A DNA stretch of 64,000 nucleotides from Melitaea cinxia (Eukaryota > Arthropoda > Insecta > Lepidoptera > Nymphalidae): assembly GCF_905220565.1 (NCBI RefSeq), contig NC_059400.1, forward strand, positions 6,842,159 to 6,906,158, given 5' to 3'. The notes beneath the pieces were generated by a model. That model saw only the letters and a list, made by a program, of their open reading frames with translations, did no database searches and was not told the DNA's origin. This document shows, piece after piece, positions 1 through 8,637 of this stretch. The first letter of the stretch is position 1. Each line of letters opens with the position of its first letter. The translations under genes and the position numbers were made by a program.

Positions 1-71
1 AAAACCTAGTGATCTAACGCCTTTGATGTTTGACGAAAACCCCACCTGCATGTCGTACTCCGCACCACGTA
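1..71 (+). CDS. Possible internal exon, cut by window edge
   Basis: Reading frame 2 is open from the left edge and reads KPSDLTPLMFDENPTCMSYS followed by APR. It runs into CGTAG|GTATGT, a good splice donor. The residue composition looks protein-like, but only about 23 codons are visible and I recognise no family. The opposite strand is also open over the same bases, so the strand is uncertain. If real, it is the 3' part of an exon of a gene lying to the left, whose later exons would have to overlap the Hsp40 gene. Nothing supporting a continuation was found between 72 and 432. Confidence 0.2.
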
Positions 72-432
72 GGTATGTCACAGTTTTTGTTATAATTTCA
101 TTAAAAGATAGTATAATTATTTAGTTACATATTTTGAGTTTTTCAACTAAAAATTTTTATTTATTAAATTAAAACATCACGTTCGATATTATCTTTATTT
201 TTTTGTGACTAATAATTAGATCTATTTGAAATATGATGTCTCAAAATTTAGAATCCCTCCCCACCCCTTGTCATACAATGTCACGTTTTGTCGATACCCT
301 CCCTCCCCCTTACGGTATCAAATAATTCATGACATGGGCAAGACAAATATTTTCGGTTCCTAGATTTACTGCATTTGAAATTTCTGTTATTGAACTTAGC
401 TTATTTATGAACCAATTGACATGAAACAAACA
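72..432. other. AT-rich stretch without recognisable gene
   Basis: The sequence is AT-rich with two C-rich patches near 255-310 (ccctccccacccc type). I see no coding frame or splice signals that connect to neighbours. The Hsp40 gene ends at 433, so part of this stretch may be its 3' UTR. Confidence 0.4.
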
Positions 433-2869
433 CTACTGATTAAAAAACCACCACATGTGAACAGTCATCCGTCGTCGTAGCATTCGCCACCTCGCCCCGG
501 ATCTCCTACTGTACTCTACCTCAGGTCTTTGTTTTGTGTTTTTTGTCTGTCTTATTGTCTTATATAAAGGTGTTATTGAGGAATTTGTTTCAGTGTAATA
601 TGTTACTATATACCCCATATGTTACATATATTATGTTGTCTAAAAATGATTTAAATGTTATAAAATTTGCATCTTACCCTCGGTCTAGGCGGAAGACAGT
701 TCTCCAATGCTGGAATGACTTCATGTGGAATGCTATTGGGGAAATTGACTAAAAATTGTATAATAAGTTGTCCCTTCTCAAATGGATTCTTGTAAATTGG
801 CATACCTGAAAATTAAAAAACCCCATTTCATACCTTATTTCACATATTGTAAAAAATTTCAGAATCTAAGTTTATATAATTAATGAAAGCTACTACTAAA
901 AAGAAAAAATAAAATGATTACCTTCATTCAAAACACATTTCACTTCACCATGCTTAGTAACCTCCCCAGGTAATACTGTGATGACAATATCTCTATCATC
1001 CAAAGTTCTAATAACCTTCTGAAAGCCACATAAAGCTTCAACTAGTTCAATATTAAGTCTTATAATAAGATCATTGCCAGATCTTTTGAACACCTGAAAC
1101 AGGAACATTAGTTTTAATTCAACAAAGTACTTAACAAATTTTAAATTATAATTACTCTAAAAGCACCCACATCCACATTTCCAAGAATTTTCATAAAAAT
1201 GTTTATGTTAAAACTGGAATCTCTTTATTTCATAACTGCGGACATGAATGATGTAGTGTTGACATTTTATAGTTAGTGTTAAAAAAGAAAACACTTACAT
1301 CATGCTCCTTCTCATCTAAAACAATAATAAGGTCTCCAGGCTCCAGCTCAGGTTCCTGGTCACCTTCACCACCAAAAACAATCTTCTGCCCATCTGACAT
1401 ACCCTTATCTACATGAACTTCAAGAATCTTCCTATCGCGCACTGTTTTGCGTCCCTGTAATAGTTATGGTATTATTTTCGTAGCTTAGATAAAATACATT
1501 TTTATACATATTCACAAGCAATGTTAAAACATTGCATTGATGGTAAAACTTACTTGACAAACTTTGCAGCGATCTTTGGGGTCGATAATTTCCCGCTGAC
1601 CTCTGCACTCAGTACACATAGTCTGGATCTGTTGGATCATACCAGGGCCAAGCTGTTGTATCTGGAATTGCATTCCCGTCCCTCTGCAAGTTGGACAAAC
1701 TTGTACAGCCCCCTGTAAAGAAAGCACTATTTAGTTTCTAAAAAATTATTATAATAATAACACAACATAACATGAATGCACAAATATTTACTATTTACAT
1801 ACCTTTTTTCCTCCTCTACCTTCACATTTTTCACAAATAACACTCTTCTGTAAGGCAAGTTTTCGTACAGCACCTTTGTAAAGTTCTTCCAGGGTCACCG
1901 ACAATTGATGAATGACATCCTTGCCCTTCCTCTCGCGTCCACGGCGTCGGCCCCCACTGAAGCCTCCACCAAAGAACATGTCAAACAAGTCCATGGGGGA
2001 AGAGAAACCACTGCCACCACCTCCACCTTCCTTCAATGCTTGCTCACCACCTTACACAAAGAGTTCAATTGTGTTAAATATATAAAACTATTAATAACAC
2101 AATACAAAAACATTGGGCTATGATGTACATTACAGGTAGATTTTTTTATGGAAGGTTAAATTTTTGTTATTTCTGTCTCTACCTTAATTTCGGTGCTGCG
2201 GGAAATGTACTCATGCTCCGTTCTGCGACTATCACGCGTTATTTTCGAACAAATTTACGTAAAAACGATCTTTACTGCAAGATCAAAATACGATACGAAC
2301 TGACCTTTAACGACTGACAAATAGACACTTTTAAACAAAATAAGGCATCAGACATAATATTCTAATAAAATTAGTAACATTACGTGCTAGAATATAAATA
2401 TTGTATATAAGAGTTAAATTGTGTTAAATATGTAAAACTATTTGTTTTTTTTTTTTTGTATTTGTATTGGGCTCGATTTTCCGCATTTAGACGCAAAGGT
2501 GGTCCATTATGCGTGAAAAGTGGGCTGGCTAAACTAGTCAGCTCCTTCCAGAAGCTCAGAAGCCTCCTGGGGCGTTCACAGGCTTCTCGGAGCGTCCTTA
2601 TTTCCTACTAATTAATATTACTATTAATAACATAATACAAAAATATTGTATATTATTTATGGCATCTTACCTTGATCATAAATTTTCCTTTTATCTGGAT
2701 TTGAAAGGACCTCATAAGCTTGTGATATTTGCTTGAAACGTTCACCCTCATTTGGATTTTTGTCAGGATGATACTTGAGAGCTAGCTTCCGATATGCCTT
2801 CTTCAATTCATCAGACGTGCAATTGGGTTTCACTCCAAGAATATCATAGTATGTTGTTTCCTTCACCAT
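433..2869 (-). CDS. DNAJA1: DNAJA1-type Hsp40 co-chaperone (type I J-protein)
   Basis: Type I J-protein of the cytosol that stimulates Hsp70 ATPase and delivers clients. Coding exons on the minus strand are 2869-2671, 2050-1803, 1712-1554, 1454-1299, 1093-922 and 805-678, all with GT-AG borders and matching phases. A last exon, probably 546-433, gives about 391 aa. The J domain (residues 1-66, YHPDK around the HPD motif) is followed by a Gly/Phe-rich linker with MDLFDMFFGGG. Four zinc-binding CxxC repeats then follow (CEKCEGRGG, CPTCRGTG, CTECRGQR, CKVCQGRK), then the C-terminal client domains up to GMPIYKNPFEKG and NCLPPRP. Start chosen at MVKETTYYDILG, the usual family N-terminus. Odd points: the third zinc repeat has R where G is usual, and the tail after LPPRPR does not resemble the acidic family tail. 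Confidence is very high for the family and low for the last exon. Confidence 0.93.
2072..2652. repeat. Local duplication in Hsp40 intron 1 holding a TE fragment
   Basis: A segment at 2072-2116 (gtgttaaatatataaaact ... cacaatacaaaaacattg) recurs in two parts at 2411-2436 and 2621-2650. Between the two parts (about 2445-2610) is a fragment with wording typical of a lepidopteran retroelement 3' region (ggtccattatgcgtg near 2502), preceded by a T run. It looks like a short intronic duplication that later received an insertion. Confidence 0.45.
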
Positions 2870-3059
2870 TTTGACACCTTCAATAACTACAATAATGTTA
2901 ATATAAAGTAAATTAATCAATACTGCCAAGTTACCAAAATATAATATAACAGATAATGAAGTATTATTTTGTTACATTAAACACTATGAATTTAACACTT
3001 ATTGGATATTTATAATTGTTAAAGACTTAACATTCATAAAAAAAAATGTTTTTTTTTCT

Positions 3060-3335
3060 CTTACAAATTTTTTCTCCTCGACCGGTCGATTTCCCACCTG
3101 AGCTATTATAACGTTGTAAACAAAGGCAAAATTTACCTTCGTATTCTAATAATATTGTAACAGGTTATCTTAGACTGAAAACACAGACACAACGACATTT
3201 TCTAAAAATGAATCCTAGCTTGATCGATTTATCATCCCCAAACCCCTGCATACTTTTTTTTTTGGAATTCATTTTCATGAAAATCGTTGGAGCTGTTTCC
3301 GAGATTCAGATTATATACGAATTTAGAACTATTAG
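3060..3335 (+). repeat. Dispersed repeat, copy 1 (family also at 43595-43825)
   Basis: Shares phrases with 43595-43825: gatttcccac, aaatttaccttcgt, ttctaat, acgacatttt, atgaatcctag, gatcgatttatc, ccctgcata and a closing aaaatcgttggagc / gtttccgagattcagatta. The two copies are in the same orientation and moderately diverged. I see no coding frame. The closing phrase is common in lepidopteran repeats; class is undetermined. Confidence 0.6.
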
Positions 3336-3654
3336 AATACAACAATATTTTAATGTGTATCCTTTTAAAGTGCCTTGATAACCTTTGATAATTATTTAAG
3401 AGTAATTGATAAAATTTAATTAGCTATATAGGTACACATACATATCATAATCGTACAAAAATTAATAATAGTATTGAATGCACAAATTGTTCAATTATGA
3501 ACAATGAACGTTCGATACTTTACATTCATTAAAAAATGCCATTTAAAATAACTATAACTTATTCATAGCCGTACCACTACCTACTTAAGTACTTAGTGTC
3601 AAATAATAATAAAAATGGAGTTCCGTACGATTTTAGGTTTAGGATATAAAGGTT

Positions 3655-3715
3655 ACACTTCAGCCTGTAATAATATGTAATATGCCTCTTTCCCCATGTA
3701 GGAGAAAGATAAAGA
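3655..3715 (-). repeat. tRNA-derived SINE, tail fragment
   Basis: Contains ttcagcctgtaata ... gcctctttccccatgtagg, the tail of the SINE family seen at greater length at 12180, 19533 and 27756. The tRNA-like head is missing. Confidence 0.5.
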
Positions 3716-3804
3716 TTACAATAAAAATATTAAAATCCGAATACAAGATTCCATGAAGCGTCGACATATTACAGTAACAGAAAAATACCATAGCAATTTC
3801 TTAC

Positions 3805-3871
3805 CTTTTTGTTCCTTGATATAACACGACTATACTGAACCAGGTAGATATTTTCTAGTATCACTTATAAA
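3805..3871 (-). promoter_or_regulatory. Core promoter and non-coding first exon of the Hsp40 gene
   Basis: On the minus strand TTTATAAG (3871-3864) lies about 30 bases upstream of TTCAGTA, an initiator-like TCAGT with its A at 3836. A short leader then ends in AACAAAAAG|GTAAGAA, a strong donor with its last exon base at 3805. A matching acceptor (ATTGTAG) begins the coding first exon at 2886, 17 bases before the ATG. TATA spacing, initiator, donor and acceptor together support a non-coding first exon of about 32 nt and an intron of about 0.9 kb. The TSS is inferred. Confidence 0.6.
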
Positions 3872-3954
3872 TGCGATTTACGCACGCGAGTCTGAGCACA
3901 AGTTTAGTTCACAAAAATCGTATGACGTCTGAAGCTACTACTGTGAGACAGCGA

Positions 3955-4031
3955 GAACCTTCGGTTTTCTATACCATTCTATACCTCTGTGCAGCAGTCG
4001 ATTGCAAAAACGTGTTCGTTCGAGAATTTTC
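3955..4031 (-). promoter_or_regulatory. Heat-shock element cluster upstream of the Hsp40 gene
   Basis: TTCgaGAAttTTC at 4019-4031 is a perfect three-unit heat-shock element (alternating nTTCn/nGAAn). A two-unit element GAAccTTC lies at 3955-3962. They lie about 185 and 120 bases upstream of the inferred start site at 3836. HSF binding is the known role of this pattern; use here is inferred from the match and the gene's identity as an Hsp40. Confidence 0.6.
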
Positions 4032-4099
4032 TAGCTATTCATTTTTTTTATTGTACTCTATATGCTCAGTTACGTTCCTTTCTACACTTCAGTAATAAA

Positions 4100-4540
4100 G
4101 ATTATATCTATTATAAGTGCTAGTTCTGTTTTAATTACTCGAAAATATTATTAAAGCATATCGGTATATGTTTTTAAAACTTTTTCCCAATATACAAATT
4201 ACTAATTTTGTATTATAATATACTAATTATAAATTGTTTACCATTAACTAAGTAGGCTTTAATAAATTTTAAACTTTATTGTTTTTAATTAGCTTAGCTA
4301 TAAAGTAATATTAAAAAAAAATCAGATACAGGTTTTAGTTTAAAAATTCTGCGTTAAAACAACTGGTAAGCTTTTGTCATTGCTGAATTGCTCTATATGA
4401 AAAAAAAAGTTTTAACCAAAGAGTTATTGAAAGAGTTATTTATTGTGTGCTATTGTGAGTAAATTTTTTTAAAATAACATTTTGAAGAAAACTAATTATT
4501 GCAATATAAAAAAGATATTGTCATCAAAATCTTTATTTTA
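4100..4540. other. AT-rich intergenic stretch
   Basis: Upstream of the Hsp40 heat-shock elements. No coding frame, repeat family or splice signal could be recognised. Confidence 0.4.
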
Positions 4541-4547
4541 ACCTCTG

Positions 4548-6095
4548 TTAGACCGGACTCCACCGAGTGCTAGCCCCAGTAGTCTCCTGCGGGGTTGAAT
4601 TCAACATTTCAACCCCAATACTCTGTCTACCGCATCGCCTGCAGGGCGCTGACCTCGCATCTCCCGCTTAATATGATTTGATAAGCGCGCGCTACTTGAA
4701 ACGTAGTTTTTTGCTCATAACTCACAAGTTTCTACACTTAGAACAAAAACGTTTATATTATTTTGAAGAGTATGAACTAACCTTTAATTTACTGTATAAA
4801 AAGTGTTGTACATGTGCGTATATCAATTATAAAATTGCGATATATTCTGACCTTCATCCTATTTCAATACTTCCTTTTTTGTCTAAAGTTCTTGAGCGTC
4901 TTGTCCATGAACAACTATCACTGTTCCTTTCCTCAAATAATCTCCTAAACCCCTATCAGTCCGGTTTCCGTATAGTATAGTACGGCTACGGCTCTCGTCT
5001 AAATCTCCGACGACATTACACTTGCAATGGATAATCGAAATCTTACGGTGTTGAAACTGCTCGACTTTAGCAACGCGTTTAGTACAGTAGATTTTGATTT
5101 ATTGTTGGCTGTATTATACTCTCATAACATATCTCCATCAGTAACTGATTGGTTTCATACTTACCTTTACGGACGTCGGCAGCGGTTGCGTGTCCAGGAT
5201 TCATACTCTGACTGGTCAATCGTAAACGCTGACGTGCGTTTCCTATTTTCAAATATCTTCTCTCTACCACTTGTATGCAGATGATCTTCAACTTTACTGC
5301 CATTCTAAATTGAGTGATCTGCCTATATGTATAAATAAGATAAACAATGACTTGGACAACATCTATAGTTGGAGTAACTCATTTGGACTAAAGGTTAATC
5401 CTGAAAAATGTCAAGTAATTGTAATTGGCAGTCCAAAACTAGCCGGTCGAATAGATTGGTCACTTGTTCCACCTGTCATCTTTAACAAAACTGCTATTAA
5501 CTTCTGTGACAAAGTTAAAAATCTTGGTGTGATTTTTGATAACTGTCTCTCCTGGACACCTCAGGTGAACGAGTTGCGCCGCAAGGTGTTTGCTGCAATC
5601 AATTCACTTCGTCGACTACAATATTTCCTTCTACTGCCCACCAAAATTGCGTTAGCACAGTCACTCCTTCTACCAATTCTTGACTATGCTGATACTTGCT
5701 TTCTCGACCTTGAGGAGGAGCAATTAAATAAACTTGAGCGCCTCCAAAATCTCTGTATACGGTTCATATTTGGTCTTCGCAAATATGACCATGTCTCCAA
5801 TTTCCGCAATCAACTCAAGTGGTTCCCAATCCGCTTCCACAGGAATACTCATATCCTTTCACTGCTATATCGCGTGTTGTTTCGTCCTGATTCACCTTCT
5901 TACCTCAAGGAACGCTTTGAGTTTCTTTGCGACACCCATGATCGTTCCCTTCGATCTGACACCAATTTAATCCTTAAAACTCCGTCTCATACCACTTCTA
6001 ATTACTCTAACTCTTTCTCTGTTAAAGCTGTCCAACTTTGGAACTCTCTTCCTCTTCCTATTAGACAAGCTCAATCTCTCTTCTCCTTCAAATAA
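4548..6095 (+). pseudogene. Jockey/CR1-like non-LTR retrotransposon, broken reverse transcriptase
   Basis: From about 4845 the plus strand encodes the middle and C-terminal parts of an APE-type LINE ORF2. HPISILPFLSKVLERLVHEQ and NPYQSGFR (RT domain 2) are followed by VLKLLDFSNAFSTVDFDLLL (the domain with the first catalytic Asp). MYADDLQLYCHS (YADD catalytic box) then opens a 274-codon frame running through SWTPQVNELRRK, LPILDYADT, LERLQNLCIRF and LWNSLPLPIRQAQS. The frame breaks after QSGFR near 4978, and the GVPQGSVLSP-type segment between the Ser-Asp-Trp region and YADD is deleted near 5230-5270. The N-terminus and endonuclease are absent. The 4548-4680 stretch is a further TE-like GC-rich fragment of unclear relation. 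Clearly a dead copy. Confidence 0.85.
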
Positions 6096-6111
6096 TTGTG
6101 TTTGCTCGCAA

Positions 6112-6707
6112 ACGAAAAAAAAACCGACTTCAATTACATCGACGAGTAATACAACATAGATCGACGAAAAAATAGTCAAGTAACTACGCGTTATCAAAGA
6201 TTACTCAAAAAGTAGTTATCAGATCTCGATAAAATTTATATGAGACCACATGATAAACATCAACTTTTGATTAAATTAAAAATTATCAAAATCGGTACAC
6301 CCAGTAAAAAGTTATTGCGGATTTTCGAGAGTTTCCCTCGATTTCTCTGGGATTCCATCATCAGATCCTGGTTTCCTTCATCAGATCATGGTACCAAACT
6401 AGGGATATTCCCTTTCCAATAAAAAAAGAATTATCAAAATCGGTACATCCGGTAGAAAGTTATGCGGTATAATACAACGTAGGTCGACGAAAAAGCGTCA
6501 AGTAAAAACGCATTATTAGATATAACTCGAAAAGTAGATGTTAGATCTCAAATAAATTTAAATGGGACCAATTAACACACACCACCTTTCGATAAAAAAA
6601 AATTGTCGAAATCGGTCCACCCGGTCAAAAGTTCTGATGTAACATACATAAAAAAAAAAATACAGTCGAATTGAGAAACTCCTCCTTTTTTCGAAGTCGG
6701 TTAAAAT
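6112..6707. mobile_element. MITE with AACCGACTTC inverted ends, copy 1
   Basis: Starts in aaaaccgacttcaatta (6119 on) and ends in ttcgaagtcggttaaaat (to about 6707), forming inverted terminal repeats around AACCGACTTC. The internal phrases recur in the copies at 48720-49173 and 63734-64000: tcgacgaaaaa.agtcaagta, agatctcgataaaattta, atcaaaatcggtacacc. No transposase frame. Part of the middle appears duplicated (two 'ggtacaccc/ggtccaccc' blocks). Confidence 0.75.
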
Positions 6708-6764
6708 ACCTTAAACTACATTATTTGTCACTAAGCACGTCATGATCGCCTATATCGTCTTTGT

Positions 6765-6830
6765 ATGATATAATATATATTTACTATATATATATACATA
6801 TATATATATATGTGTGTGTATTTTATATAT
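6765..6830. repeat. AT/TATATG microsatellite
   Basis: Alternating ta/at/tg dinucleotides in the order tatata, catata, tgtgtg. Confidence 0.8.
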
Positions 6831-6929
6831 GTAAGTGTTATGTATGTTTATTATTATTATATATCGTCTATTAGTACTTTGTTCGAGTATTCTAATTCGC
6901 ACAATAAAGCGTTTGTTTACTTCCTAACT

Positions 6930-7080
6930 GCAGTTTCTATTTCGTGTCCTAGACCCAAAGGTTGTCTGGAAGAGATCGCTCTTTCAGCGATAAGACCGCC
7001 TTTGTACATCTTTCATTTTATGTTTTTTTTCTCTGTTGTTTCTTTTAATGGTGTACAATAAAGAGAATTATTATTATTAG
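6930..7080 (+). mobile_element. 3' end of a non-LTR retrotransposon with (ATT)n tail
   Basis: gtcctagacccaaagg / ttgtctggaagagatcgctc / gataagaccgcctttgtac, followed by ggtgtacaataaagaga and (att)n. This is the layout of a LINE 3' UTR ending in a short microsatellite; a similar gtgtacaataaa end occurs at 35920. It abuts the RTE-like fragment starting near 7081. Confidence 0.55.
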
Positions 7081-8245
7081 CACCGTGGACCACATCCATA
7101 CTGTTCGGCAGATTATTCAAATGACAGAAGAATATAATCAACCGCTGTGTATGACATTTGTGGACTACGAGAGAGCCTTCGACTATGTCGAGACCTGGGC
7201 TGTCCTGGAATCTCTGCAGAGATGTCATATCGGCTGGCGATATATCGTGGTACTGAAATCTATATAAGACGTGGCGACGATGACCGTTCATGTCCAGGAC
7301 CAGAGAACAGGACCTATTTCCCTCCGGCGTGGGGTAAGACAGGGAGATGTAATATCACCGAAACTGTTTACCACTCCGCTGGAGGATGTTTTTAAGACCT
7401 TAGATTGGGGAGAACGAGGCATTAACGTAAACGGTGAATTCATCTCTCACATTTGTTTCGCCGACGATATTGTCATCTTTGCGAAGACGTTGGATGAGCT
7501 AGGCTACATGCTGGTCGGCCTAAACGAGTCCTCCCAGTGTGTCGGTCTCTGTATGAACTTGGACAAGACGAAAGTTATGTTTAACAACCAAGTCATACCG
7601 AGACCGGTATCGGTCGATGGTACCGTTCTCGAAGTTGTTCAGGATTATATTTACCTAGGTCATACTATGCAACTAGGCCGCAACAACTTCGAGAAGGAGA
7701 CCGACAGGATGATTCGATTGGGCTAGGCGGCGTTTGGCTGGCTTCGTCGAGTCTTCATTTCGAAAATTCCGCAATGTTTGAAGACAAAAGTGTTCGAGCA
7801 ATGCGTCCTGCCTGTGTTAACATACGGAGCCGAGACGTGGACACTGACGAAGGAACTGGTCCACAAATTAAAGTCGCTCAACGTGCAATGTAACGGGCTA
7901 TGCTTGCGGTCTCTCTCAAAGACAGGATTAGAAATGAGACTATCCGCGAGAGAACGAAAGTAACCGACATAGCCCACAGAATTAGCAAGTTGAAGTGGCA
8001 GTGGGCTGGTCATCTGTGTCGCAGGACCGATGGCCGTTGGAGTAGACGGGTCCTAGAGTGGAGACCGCGTCTTGGCAAACGCAGTGTAGGACGTCCTCCG
8101 GCTCGTTGGACCGACGATCTACGTAAGATTGCCGGTGTTGGCTGGATGAGGATTGCGGAAGACCGGGATGTGTGGCGCGAACTTGGGGAGGCCTATGTCC
8201 AGCAGTGGACTGCTATAGGCTGAAGTGAGTGAGTGAGTGAAGCAG
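7081..8245 (+). pseudogene. RTE-like non-LTR retrotransposon, degraded RT half
   Basis: Successive frames give TVDHIHTVRQIIQMTEEYNQ, FVDYERAFDYVETWAV, LRRGVRQGDVISPKLFT, ICFADDIVIFA (FADD catalytic box), YIYLGHTMQL, VLPVLTYGAETWTLT and VGRPPARWTDDLRKIAG. The signature is that of RTE-type elements encoding endonuclease-RT without a separate gag. At least three frame changes or stops occur (near 7270, 7725 and 7905). The element ends in aggcctatgtccagcagtgg / actgctataggctg followed by (tgag)n, a short tandem tail as expected for RTE. The 5' part is missing. The same 3' end is carried by the short elements at 29131, 29722, 39613, 58562 and 61771. Confidence 0.88.
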
Positions 8246-8553
8246 TAGGGATGTGTACCCCATTATACCACCATTATACACCTGATACTGCTCTTAATAC
8301 ATTAAGTGATTTTTCACACTTTTTGGAAATATATTCTATGTGGGAAAATTCAATTTGTTGTCGAGTATTATACCAAGAAAATTTTGCCTTGTCCACCGGG
8401 TTGATGCGTTCACCCTCATAAACATAATAAAGAAGAAGAAGAAAGAAGAAATCTTACTGTCAGTTATGTATTCTGTCAACGTCAAATTGACAAACGCCAG
8501 GTTACCAACTCTTTGCCATGTTGCCAATTTTGATTTCAAAACAAAATGTGTTG
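8246..8553. other. Upstream region of the DDX54 gene
   Basis: Between the RTE tail and the inferred DDX54 start site. Contains a purine run (aagaagaagaaagaagaa, 8433-8450) and no recognisable gene. Confidence 0.4.
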
Positions 8554-8570
8554 CACGTGTTCATTCAGTA
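8554..8570 (+). promoter_or_regulatory. E-box CACGTG plus initiator before DDX54
   Basis: CACGTG at 8554-8559 is followed by TTCAGTA (TCAGT at 8565-8569, A at 8567), an initiator-like sequence 71 bases before the ATG. No TATA box is evident. Myc/Max-type factors bind CACGTG and are known to act on nucleolar genes in insects; the link here is inference. Confidence 0.35.
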
Positions 8571-8637
8571 TATGTGCTTGACATAAACACGAAATTAACA
8601 ATAATACTAAACATTTAGTTATAGTAAAAGTGACACC

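Noticed and set aside
1521..2123. Plus-strand frames over the Hsp40 exons
   Set aside because: Antisense shadows of DNAJA1 exons 2 and 3.
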